A stretch of 5,992 nucleotides of DNA from Clostridia bacterium (GTDB lineage Bacteria > Bacillota > Clostridia > Oscillospirales > Acutalibacteraceae): NCBI GenBank assembly GCA_900766945.1, contig CAAFXD010000262.1:1-5992 (forward strand), read 5' to 3'. Position 1 is the stretch's first letter, and each line of letters opens with the position of its first letter. Made by a program: the position numbers and the translations under genes. Shown here piece by piece: positions 1-5,884 of this stretch. The notes beneath the pieces are model-generated. The model saw only the letters and a list, made by a program, of their open reading frames with translations. It made no database searches and was not told the DNA's origin.

Positions 1-269
1 GAAGCAAAGGCACGGAATTTTTCTTTTCCCGACTTTTTGCCTGTGATATAGTCCTCGGAAATGCCGCAGGAACGCATCACGCGCCATTTGTAATGGTCGC
101 CCGACAGCCACAACTCGGCAATGTCGGCAGGCTGTTTGTTCTCGTAAATCTCTTTGGGCGACAGGTGACAGTGCCAGTCGAAAATCGGCGTTTTTTCGGC
201 GCCTTTTTTATAAATATCCTTTGCCGTTTTGGTGGTTAAAAGGAAATCCTTATCCATAAATTTTTTCAT
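1..269 (-). CDS. uxaC: Uronate (glucuronate/galacturonate) isomerase, N-terminal part, cut by window edge
   Basis: The first 89 residues are visible; the full family protein is about 465. Uronate isomerase interconverts D-glucuronate with D-fructuronate and D-galacturonate with D-tagaturonate in the cytoplasm, the first step of hexuronate breakdown. The opening MKKFMDKDFLL, the metal-binding H-x-H within DWHCHLSP (His33 and His35), and the later stretch LWLSGDHYKWRVMR (about residues 53-66) are hallmarks of this amidohydrolase-like family. The start at 269 is preferred over the in-frame ATG at 257 because GGACGGAG (274-281) lies four bases upstream of it. A strong promoter lies just upstream, so the gene is probably transcribed separately from the hydrolase unit. 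No internal stop is seen. Family assignment is firm; whether glucuronate or galacturonate is the main substrate cannot be told. Confidence 0.93.
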   Translation of the reverse strand, partial: MKKFMDKDFLLTTKTAKDIYKKGAEKTPIFDWHCHLSPKEIYENKQPADIAELWLSGDHYKWRVMRSCGISEDYITGKKSGKEKFRAFA

Positions 270-308
270 ATTTCTCCGTCCTTTGCGCTGTAAAATGCAG
301 ATATAGAT

Positions 309-337
309 ATTTTACCCCAAAAACAAGGTGCGGTCAA
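309..337 (-). promoter_or_regulatory. Sigma-70/SigA-type promoter of uxaC
   Basis: Read on the minus strand there is a -35 TTGACC (332-337), a 17-base spacer, and a -10 TAAAAT (309-314), both close to consensus. Transcription would start near 302, giving a leader of about 33 bases before the uxaC start. The -35 lies directly beyond the T-run of the hairpin at 346-370, so the promoter is insulated from transcription of the upstream hydrolase gene. Call by sequence match only. Confidence 0.75.
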
Positions 338-376
338 GAAAAAGCCTCCCGAATACAGGAAATTCGGGAGACTTTT
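338..376 (-). terminator. Hairpin terminator just upstream of the uxaC promoter, possibly bidirectional
   Basis: CTCCCGAAT (346-354) pairs perfectly with ATTCGGGAG (362-370) around a seven-base loop. The A-rich left flank (338-343) becomes a T-rich tract after the hairpin on the minus strand, and ACTTTT follows it on the plus strand. It would stop read-through from the hydrolase gene before the uxaC promoter. It is a second barrier beyond the hairpin at 513-545. Confidence 0.7.
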
Positions 377-388
377 GCAGTTTTTGCC

Positions 389-414
389 GTAAAAGGGGAC
401 TGTCCCCTTTTTAC
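389..414. repeat. Short intergenic palindrome with G/C core and A/T arms
   Basis: AAAAGGGGA (391-399) and TCCCCTTTT (403-411) are perfect inverted arms around CTG. GT and AC at the outer edges extend the symmetry with one unpaired T. The A-run, stem and T-run would also work as a terminator in either direction. Palindromes with this GGGGAC-type core recur between genes in clostridial genomes to my recollection, but I cannot verify copy number here. Confidence 0.55.
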
Positions 415-420
415 CAATTC

Positions 421-456
421 GGGTAGCAAACGGCGGGGGCAAGCCCCCGCCCTACC
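421..456 (-). repeat. REP-like hairpin element with GTAG at both feet
   Basis: An inner stem GGCGGGGGC (432-440) faces GCCCCCGCC (443-451). An outer stem GGTAG (422-426) pairs with CTACC (452-456), leaving CAAAC (427-431) as a one-sided bulge. On the minus strand the element opens GGTAGGGCGGGGGC. A GTAG tetranucleotide at the foot of a G/C hairpin is the hallmark of REP sequences processed by RAYT (TnpA-REP) transposases. No such transposase gene is in the window. Confidence 0.6.
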
Positions 457-475
457 GATTTTTTCGTTGATTTCA

Positions 476-503
476 CGGGCTGTCGAGGACGCCAGCCCCT
501 ACG
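476..503 (-). repeat. REP-like hairpin element, left copy of a pair
   Basis: On the minus strand it reads CGTAGGGG, then the stem GGGCTG (493-498) pairing with CAGCCC (477-482) across a ten-base interior containing GCGTC and CTCGA. It matches the element at 5885-5911 in its lead sequence, interior and tail. The stems of the two copies differ at two base pairs in a compensatory way. It lies between two other hairpins in a non-coding gap. Confidence 0.65.
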
Positions 504-512
504 AGTTTCCAT

Positions 513-545
513 AAAAACGGGGCGATGTGTCGTCGTCCCGTTTTT
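513..545 (-). terminator. Intrinsic terminator of the GH2 hydrolase gene
   Basis: AAAAACGGG (513-521) pairs with CCCGTTTTT (537-545). The stem continues inward through 522-525 with 533-536 (one G-T pair), giving 13 pairs and a seven-base loop. On the minus strand the hairpin ends in TTTTT and begins 16 bases after the hydrolase stop codon. This is the textbook position and shape for a rho-independent terminator, and the A-run on the other side could serve the plus strand. Confidence 0.8.
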
Positions 546-561
546 AGGGTTTTCTTTAAAA

Positions 562-2796
562 TTACGGCTTTTTGATTTGGTTAAGTGCGGCATTTAAACC
601 CAAAAGTTGCTCTTTGGTGACTTTGATGCCCGCTGTGCCGAGCATATTGGTCAAACGAATGACGGTAAAGCCGCCCATCATTTGCATCATACCCTCGTTC
701 ATCTCGAAACCTGCCGCCATACCGCCTGCGGCGCTCTGCATTTGCGCCATCATACCGCCGAACAGCTGTGCACCTGCGGGGCAAGCAAGAATATCGCTCA
801 ATTTATCGTTCAAGGAGAAATATCCCTCGGGTGCGGTGATGTCAAACCAGTTGAGAATGGCGCCCTTTTCTTTCAGGCGGTAGTCCTCGTTAAAGGTATC
901 GACTTTGCGGATAACGCTTTCGTCCTTACAGTCGCCTGCAACGGCTAAAAGTTTCGTTTCGCCGCTGTTGGGCACATCAAAATAGAAGAAGTGCACATCG
1001 CTTGCCTGTTTGCCTAAGCTCTTGCCGTTTGCGAACAGTTCCACCTCGGGCAAATTGGAATAGACGGTCACTTTGGTGGTGTCCTCTACCCTATCCACAT
1101 AGCGTTTGCCGCAAATGTGCACAAACAGCTCATCGGAAAGCCATGCTTTATAAGCGTAGAAGGAGTCCTTTTTGTATTTACGGTCAAAGGTGACGAGACC
1201 TTTGTGGTTCTGTCCGTTTTCGCCGCCCTCGTTGCGCGCGTCTGCGCCGAAGTCGAACATATTCCAAACATGCGTCGCCCAAATATACTCTCTTGTGAAA
1301 AGTTGTTTAATCAGTTCCTCGTGGTAATACGCCTGATATTCCTCGGTGTAGTCGCCCTGTGTGGGATTGGAAGTGTGCCAGTTGAGCGCCTCACAGCCGT
1401 ATTCGCTCATACCCACGGGGATATTCGGGTATTCGGCGTGGAACTTATCAAACCACGGGCCGTTCATAGAGGTGTCGCCGCCGTACCAGCCAAAATAGTG
1501 GTTAAAGGACAGCACATCGGGGATTTGCAGGTATTCGTCGTGAATATCGCACATGGAGACCACCGCCACCGTGGTCAGACGGGTTTTGTCCATCTCGTGC
1601 ACCAAATCGTTGAGCATTTTGTGGTTATCTACCAAATCCGCATCGGAGCCGTTCATGGAAATTTCGTTGGAAAGTCCCCAAACCACAATGGACGGATGGT
1701 TGTAATTCTGCGTAATCAATTCTTTCATCTGGGAAACGGTGTTTTCGCGGCCTGTTGGCATATGCTTGGAAATATAGGGAATTTCCGCCCAGATAACAAG
1801 GCCTTTTTCATCGCACAAATCATAGAAATATTGGTCATGCTGATAATGCGCCAAGCGAATGGTATTTGCCCCCATTTCGCAAATCAGCTCAATATCCTCT
1901 TTGTGGTGCTCCGGCAAAAGCGCATTGCCCAACCCCCAACGGTCCTGATGGCGGGAAACGCCGCGCAAGGGATAGGAAACGCCGTTTAAGAAGAAGCCTT
2001 TTTCAGGGTCGATTTTAAAGGTGCGGCAACCGAAACGGGTGGAGATATTGTCCAGCACCTCGCCGCCCTCGCACAGTTCAGCGGTAGCGGTGTAAAGATA
2101 AGGGTCTTTTCTGCCGTTCCAAAGGTGGACATTGGAAAGTTCCACTGTAACTTTCGGGCTGTCTGCCCCTGTTTCGGCGGTGGCAACCGTGTTGCCCGCT
2201 TTGTCAAGCACGGTGTATTTTACGGTCTGCCCTGCTTTGGCATCGGTCAAATAGGTTTCGATTTCCACCGTGGCGCTGTCGCCGTTTACAGTGGGCGTTA
2301 CGGCAATACCGGGACCGCCGTAATACTCCAAATCAAAGTGAGAACCGCTGACGGCGATGATATTTACATCACGGTACAGTCCGCCGTAAAAGGTAAAATC
2401 CGCCATTTGGGGATACACACGGTCATTTTCCGCGTTATCTACGGCAACGGCAATCTGTGTGCCTTTTTTGAGTTGGTCGGTAATTTCCACGCGCCAAGTG
2501 GAATAGCCGCCGTCGTGGTGGGCAAGTTTTTCGCCGTTCATATACACATCGGCAGAGGAATTTGCGCCTTTAATTTCAAGATAATATCTGTCCGCTGTGG
2601 GGATTTCTTCACGGTCAAGGGTTTTCACATACATACAGGTGCCGCGGTAATAATCGTTGCCGCCGTCCTGACCGTCAATGGCGTTCCAAGTGTGGGGAAG
2701 ATTGACAAAATCCCAATCGGCAGGTACTTCTGCGGGCACGGCGGACACACCCTTACGGAATGCCCATTTGCGGTTGATATTTAAAACTTTTCTCAT
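562..2796 (-). CDS. Glycoside hydrolase family 2 (beta-galactosidase / beta-glucuronidase type), cytoplasmic
   Basis: The 744-residue protein has the GH2 layout: jelly-roll sugar-binding domain (about 10-150, with DFVNLPHTWN), an Ig-like domain (about 155-260), and a TIM barrel (about 265-560) with LRGVSRHQD. The acid/base is Glu378 in WGLSNEI and the nucleophile Glu465 in GMSEYG; both are intact, so a retaining exo-hydrolase is expected. A second beta-rich domain (about 570-640) follows, then a methionine-rich tail (about 655-744). There is no signal peptide, so it acts inside the cell on sugars brought in by the symporter upstream. AAGGAG (2806-2811), nine bases before the ATG, supports the start. 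An N-x-K-G motif (Asn530, Lys532) matches the carboxylate-binding pair of beta-glucuronidases. However, the surrounding ARNEGG...NHKGLVTFDRK pattern also occurs in beta-galactosidase-type GH2 proteins. Family is certain; the sugar removed is not. Confidence 0.93.
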   Translation of the reverse strand: MRKVLNINRKWAFRKGVSAVPAEVPADWDFVNLPHTWNAIDGQDGGNDYYRGTCMYVKTLDREEIPTADRYYLEIKGANSSADVYMNGEKLAHHDGGYSTWRVEITDQLKKGTQIAVAVDNAENDRVYPQMADFTFYGGLYRDVNIIAVSGSHFDLEYYGGPGIAVTPTVNGDSATVEIETYLTDAKAGQTVKYTVLDKAGNTVATAETGADSPKVTVELSNVHLWNGRKDPYLYTATAELCEGGEVLDNISTRFGCRTFKIDPEKGFFLNGVSYPLRGVSRHQDRWGLGNALLPEHHKEDIELICEMGANTIRLAHYQHDQYFYDLCDEKGLVIWAEIPYISKHMPTGRENTVSQMKELITQNYNHPSIVVWGLSNEISMNGSDADLVDNHKMLNDLVHEMDKTRLTTVAVVSMCDIHDEYLQIPDVLSFNHYFGWYGGDTSMNGPWFDKFHAEYPNIPVGMSEYGCEALNWHTSNPTQGDYTEEYQAYYHEELIKQLFTREYIWATHVWNMFDFGADARNEGGENGQNHKGLVTFDRKYKKDSFYAYKAWLSDELFVHICGKRYVDRVEDTTKVTVYSNLPEVELFANGKSLGKQASDVHFFYFDVPNSGETKLLAVAGDCKDESVIRKVDTFNEDYRLKEKGAILNWFDITAPEGYFSLNDKLSDILACPAGAQLFGGMMAQMQSAAGGMAAGFEMNEGMMQMMGGFTVIRLTNMLGTAGIKVTKEQLLGLNAALNQIKKP

Positions 2797-2819
2797 TTGT
2801 TTTCGCTCCTTATCTCTTT

Positions 2820-2854
2820 AAAAAACTGTCGGCAGACCTGCCGCCGACAGTTTT
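2820..2854 (-). terminator. Terminator-like hairpin between symporter and hydrolase genes
   Basis: AAAACTGTCGGC (2822-2833) and GCCGACAGTTTT (2843-2854) form a perfect 12-pair stem with a nine-base loop. On the minus strand it starts eight bases after the symporter stop codon and ends in six T (2820-2825), followed within ten bases by the hydrolase AAGGAG. There is no room for a promoter between the hairpin and that ribosome binding site. The hydrolase must therefore be reached by read-through or from a promoter inside the symporter gene. It may set the ratio of the two proteins or protect an RNA end. Confidence 0.75.
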
Positions 2855-2861
2855 GCTGTTT

Positions 2862-4280
2862 TTATTTTTCTGCGTTTTCGTGTTTGGCTTTCAGCGCCTC
2901 CACATTGGCATCGACCTGTTTTTTGTGGAGCGGATACCAGAACCACAAAACAAGGGCAAGTGCTATGAAGCCGACTGCGGGAACAAGTGTGGAGATATTG
3001 TAAATACCGCCCAAAACCTTATCGGTTTGCGGAAGTCCCTGCTGTGCGGCGGCTTCGCTGTACCCGATTGCCGAAAGCAACCAGCCCGAAAGTCCTGCCG
3101 CCAAAGCCTGCCCGAGTTTGCGTGCAAAGGAATAAAGCGCATACACAGAGCCGTCCTCACGGATACCGTTTTTAAGCTCGGAATAGTCGATAACATCGGT
3201 AATCAGCGCCCAGCAAACCATGGAGAACACGCCCAATCCCAACCAGCAGAGCATTTGAAGCCCCACATACACCCAAACATTTTCAGGGCGTACAACAAAC
3301 ATCACTACGCAAATTGCGCCTGCAAACAAGTTGGAAACAATGCTGACCTCTGCCTTGCCGAATTTTTTGGCGAGAGGCTTTGCCACAACGGCGGCTACGA
3401 GCATACCGACCATCATCATCAAGGTGGAAGCGGACTGCGCTTTTGCGCTGTTGTAGTATTCGGGGAACACGTAGCCTGCCATATTCTGCATGGTAAGCTG
3501 TGCTAAAAGCATCACCACGGACGCAACGATAATGGAGATAAGCGCGCGGTTATTAAACGCATTTTTGAGCATCTGCCCGACGGAGTTCTTCTCGAACACA
3601 TCTTCGGAAACCTCGGGGCGCACGCGCTCTGTGACCATATTATAGCAAAGCAGGTAGCAGAGAATTGCCAAAACGGAGAAAATCCCCGCGGCAAGCGTTA
3701 CGCGACTGCCGACCAAAATCTCCTTGCCGGTTTCGGCGCTCTTTTCATACGCAATCAAGGGAAGTCCTACGCCGATGACCATACCTGCAAACATACCGCC
3801 CATGGTGCGGAAGGTGGAAAGGGACTGACGGTCGCCGGGGTCTGCGGAAATCGCCGACGCCATAGAGCCGTAAGGAATGTTGATCGAGGTGTAGAACACG
3901 GAACCCCAAAGAATATAAGTAATCACCAAATACCCGATTTTCAGCCATTGGGGTACGCCTGCCAACGCGCCTTGGTACATCAAGAACGAAGCGAAGGCGA
4001 CAGGGCCGCACATCCTTAAAATCCACGGTTTAAATTTGCCGTTTTTATTGCCTTTGTGGCGGTCGCAAATTCTGCCCATCGTCACATCGGTAAACGCATC
4101 TACAAAACGGGCAACCATCATCACCGTACCCACAACGCCTGCGCTGACGCCCATAACATCGGTATAAAACTTCATCAAAATCATCGTAGAGAGGATAAAT
4201 GTGAAGTCGTTGCCGAAGTCGCCGAACATATAGCCCAGCTTGTCGCGGATGCCGAAAGGTCTGACAGCTTGTTTTTCCAT
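2862..4280 (-). CDS. GPH-family (MelB/UidB-like) sugar:cation symporter
   Basis: Membrane carrier of 472 residues with about twelve hydrophobic segments, belonging to the glycoside-pentoside-hexuronide:cation symporters within the major facilitator fold. Signatures are FGIRDKLGYMFGDFGND (9-25) and the D-x-x-x-D pair Asp61/Asp65 in helix 2, equivalent to the cation-site aspartates of MelB. Others are the loop GKFKPWIL (81-88), DVIDYSELKNGIREDGS (362-378), and Lys388 in FARKLG, close to the MelB helix-11 lysine. It probably imports a glycoside with Na+ or H+ for the hydrolase 65 bases downstream; UidB of this family carries glucuronides. The start at 4280 has GAGGG eight bases upstream. An in-frame ATG at 4295 has AGG only four bases away, and one at 4376 lacks a spaced ribosome site and would lie above the likely promoter. 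The C-terminus is charged and cytoplasmic. The exact substrate is unknown. Confidence 0.9.
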   Translation of the reverse strand: MEKQAVRPFGIRDKLGYMFGDFGNDFTFILSTMILMKFYTDVMGVSAGVVGTVMMVARFVDAFTDVTMGRICDRHKGNKNGKFKPWILRMCGPVAFASFLMYQGALAGVPQWLKIGYLVITYILWGSVFYTSINIPYGSMASAISADPGDRQSLSTFRTMGGMFAGMVIGVGLPLIAYEKSAETGKEILVGSRVTLAAGIFSVLAILCYLLCYNMVTERVRPEVSEDVFEKNSVGQMLKNAFNNRALISIIVASVVMLLAQLTMQNMAGYVFPEYYNSAKAQSASTLMMMVGMLVAAVVAKPLAKKFGKAEVSIVSNLFAGAICVVMFVVRPENVWVYVGLQMLCWLGLGVFSMVCWALITDVIDYSELKNGIREDGSVYALYSFARKLGQALAAGLSGWLLSAIGYSEAAAQQGLPQTDKVLGGIYNISTLVPAVGFIALALVLWFWYPLHKKQVDANVEALKAKHENAEK

Positions 4281-4288
4281 AAGGCTTT

Positions 4289-4293
4289 CCCTC
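4289..4293 (-). promoter_or_regulatory. Ribosome binding site fixing the symporter start
   Basis: GAGGG on the minus strand lies eight bases before the ATG at 4280. It favours the 472-residue protein that begins MEKQAVRPFG, right where the family's conserved N-terminus starts, over the longer 504-residue reading. Confidence 0.65.
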
Positions 4294-4347
4294 ATCTTTC
4301 CTAAAATTTTCCATTGCAAATCATATTCTTTGTTGAAAACGCCGAAT

Positions 4348-4376
4348 ATGCTTTGTTTATATTTTAACAAATGCAT
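4348..4376. promoter_or_regulatory. Imperfect palindrome over the symporter -10, candidate operator
   Basis: ATGC-TTTGTT (4348-4357) and AACAAATGCAT (4366-4376) are inverted arms with one extra base in the right arm, separated by the eight bases TATATTTT. The symmetry covers the candidate -10 and start of transcription for the symporter, where a bound protein would more naturally repress. Which protein binds is unknown; AraC-family proteins more often use direct repeats. Confidence 0.35.
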
Positions 4377-4389
4377 TGCCTTTTTGTTA
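4361..4389 (-). promoter_or_regulatory. Probable activator-dependent promoter of the symporter-hydrolase unit
   Basis: On the minus strand TAAAAT (4361-4366) can serve as the -10. The hexamer 17 bases upstream, TAACAA (4384-4389), is a poor -35. A weak -35 fits a promoter that needs an activator, as is usual for targets of AraC-family proteins. Transcription would start near 4354, giving a leader of about 74 bases. No better-scoring pair was found in the gap, but AT-richness makes chance matches likely. Confidence 0.45.
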
Positions 4390-4407
4390 GGATTTTTTTT
4401 GCCTTTT
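4376..4407. promoter_or_regulatory. Direct repeat upstream of the symporter promoter, candidate AraC-type operator
   Basis: TTGCCTTTT occurs at 4376-4384 and again at 4399-4407, an offset of 23 bases or about two helical turns. Relative to the symporter promoter one copy abuts the weak -35 and the other lies just beyond it. That is the arrangement expected for a class II AraC-family activator bound as a tandem pair. The repeat is short and sits in T-rich sequence, so chance is possible. Confidence 0.4.
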
Positions 4408-4429
4408 CTCGTAAAATTTTTGTTTTATA

Positions 4430-4458
4430 TTGATTTTTACCAAAAATTGTACGATAAT
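4430..4458 (+). promoter_or_regulatory. Promoter of the AraC-family regulator
   Basis: TTGATT (4430-4435) and GATAAT (4453-4458) are separated by 17 bases, close to the vegetative consensus. Transcription would start near 4465, about 41 bases before the regulator ATG. Its better match compared with the divergent symporter promoter fits basal expression of the regulator. Confidence 0.65.
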
Positions 4459-4505
4459 AAGAATGGTTTTTATTCAAAAACAAGCACATCGAAAGGAGAA
4501 TTGCC

Positions 4506-5729
4506 ATGCCGTATCACACGGAACTTGCTTTTTTGCAAAAGATTTTAAAAAATTTGCAGATCGATGTACACATTTTTTCCGAAACAGCACCCGCGCCTGT
4601 CGTGCCGGACCGCGGCTTGCGCGACGGATTGCATTTGCAAATGCAGGATAACCGCCTGTTTACGGCGCCGTGGGAGGTTGTGCCGCCACATACAATTTAC
4701 AAAGTGCAGGATGTTTTCTTCTGCCGATATTGCTTCGTTTTGTTGCCGAATACCGCCGTGCGCACCGTGTTGGCGGCAGGGCCTTACCTTGCCGAAGAAA
4801 TCACAGAACCCGCGCTGTTGGAGCTTGCCGAACGCTACGGCGTGCCGGCGCATATCGTTTCGCAAGCGGAAAAATATTACGGCAATTTACCGCTGTTCAC
4901 GGAAGAGGGTTATTTGGAAAGTCTTTGGAACGCGCTCGGAGAAACGCTGTGGGGCAGTTTAGACAATTTCACGGTGCAAACGGTGACGGGCACGGTAACC
5001 GAAGAAAAAATTGCACAGTTGGTACAAGGCTTTCCCTCGAAAAGCGACGATGCCCTGCTGGCGGTGCAAAGCTTGGAAAGGCGGTATGACGCGGAACGGC
5101 GCTTGATGCAGGCGGTGTCGCAGGGTATGGCGCACAAAGCCGAACCGATGATTGCGAACGCTTCCAAACTCCTTTTGGAACAACGCACGCCCGACGCACT
5201 TCGCAACGCGAAAAACTATTGCATCATTATGAACACCCTGTTGCGAAAATCCGCAGAATACGGCTCGGTGCATCCGTTTTATATTGACAGCGTTTCCTCG
5301 GACTTCGCCAAGCGCATTGAACGCGTGCAGTCGCCCGAGGAATTCCCCGCGCTGCAACGCGAAATGGTCAACACCTATTGTGCGCTTGTCAAACAGCATT
5401 CCACCAAACAGTATTCCCCGCTTGTGCAAAAAGTATTAACGGTGGTGGACTCGGATTTAACCGCGGATTTGAGCTTAAAGCATCTTTCTAAACTGTTAAA
5501 TGTCAACGCGAGTTATCTTTCGTCCCTGTTTAAAAAGGAGACGGGGAAAACCCTGACGGAATTCATTGCGCAAAAGCGTATGCAGCACGCCGCCTTTCTG
5601 TTGCGCACCACAAAATTGCAAGTGCAGTCCGTCGCACAGCATTGCGGCATTTACGATGTGAATTATTTTACAAAAATGTTTAAAAAATACAGCGGGCAAA
5701 CGCCCAAGGAATTCAGAGAACAACTGTGA
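4506..5729 (+). CDS. AraC-family transcriptional regulator with large N-terminal sensor region
   Basis: The 407-residue protein ends in a classic AraC/XylS DNA-binding domain (about 307-407). The first helix-turn-helix is in LSLKHLSKLLNVNASYLSS (322-340), and the second lies in the signature region GIYDVNYFTKMFKKYSGQ (381-398) followed by TPKEFR. The N-terminal 300 residues are not a cupin of the AraC arabinose-binding kind. About 60-100 contains PPHTIYKVQDVFFCRY and GPYLAEEIT, perhaps a degenerate PAS/GAF-like sensor. About 185-305 is mostly helical, with NAKNYCIIMNTLLRK. I do not see membrane segments, so the signal is probably internal. AAGGAG (4493-4498), seven bases before the ATG, supports the start. 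Divergent placement next to the symporter and hydrolase makes it their likely activator. The ligand is unknown. Confidence 0.9.
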   Translation: MPYHTELAFLQKILKNLQIDVHIFSETAPAPVVPDRGLRDGLHLQMQDNRLFTAPWEVVPPHTIYKVQDVFFCRYCFVLLPNTAVRTVLAAGPYLAEEITEPALLELAERYGVPAHIVSQAEKYYGNLPLFTEEGYLESLWNALGETLWGSLDNFTVQTVTGTVTEEKIAQLVQGFPSKSDDALLAVQSLERRYDAERRLMQAVSQGMAHKAEPMIANASKLLLEQRTPDALRNAKNYCIIMNTLLRKSAEYGSVHPFYIDSVSSDFAKRIERVQSPEEFPALQREMVNTYCALVKQHSTKQYSPLVQKVLTVVDSDLTADLSLKHLSKLLNVNASYLSSLFKKETGKTLTEFIAQKRMQHAAFLLRTTKLQVQSVAQHCGIYDVNYFTKMFKKYSGQTPKEFREQL

Positions 5730-5752
5730 CGAAAAAAAGCCGCGCTACACAA

Positions 5753-5788
5753 AACCCCACCGATGCGAACAGTCGTATCGGTGGGGTT
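5753..5788 (+). terminator. Long hairpin after the regulator gene, probable terminator without an immediate T-run
   Basis: AACCCCACCGAT (5753-5764) pairs perfectly with ATCGGTGGGGTT (5777-5788). The stem continues inward through 5765-5768 with 5773-5776 (one G-T pair), leaving the four-base loop ACAG. It begins 24 bases after the regulator stop. No T-run follows directly; six T occur at 5819-5824 after only a weak stem. Termination is likely by position, but stabilising the messenger end is an equal possibility. Confidence 0.6.
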
Positions 5789-5884
5789 GAATGCAGAAGA
5801 CAGAGAAACGCTCCGGTCTTTTTTGTGTATTGCCCTGCGCGCATAAATTGGGGTTTGTGGGGGTCAAACACATTGTATTTTGTG

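Noticed and set aside
411..593. Short minus-strand open frame in the hairpin-rich gap
   Set aside because: It is made of the intergenic palindromes and the hydrolase tail in another frame, and its product is low-complexity basic sequence.
1117..1989. Long open frame on the plus strand opposite the hydrolase gene
   Set aside because: It lies wholly antisense to a clear GH2 gene, covers its active site, has no convincing ribosome site, and its Val/Ile/His-rich composition is the mirror of the real codons.
2125..2784. Second plus-strand open frame opposite the N-terminal part of the hydrolase
   Set aside because: Same reason: antisense shadow of a gene with unmistakable family motifs.
4333..4347. 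Possible catabolite-response (cre) site
   Set aside because: The left half TTGAAAACG fits the consensus, but the right half (CCGAAT) does not, so I do not call it despite the plausible position just after the symporter start of transcription.
4281..4376. Longer 504-residue start for the symporter at 4376
   Set aside because: AAGG is only two to three bases from that ATG, the added 32 residues are not part of the family, and the likely promoter -10 lies inside this stretch.
4959..5429. Minus-strand open frame opposite the regulator
   Set aside because: Antisense to a well-supported AraC-family gene, with no ribosome site or family match.
5797..5824. Weak stem AAGAC/GTCTT followed by six T, as a terminator
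   Set aside because: Only five pairs with a 14-base loop; the hairpin at 5753-5788 is far stronger.
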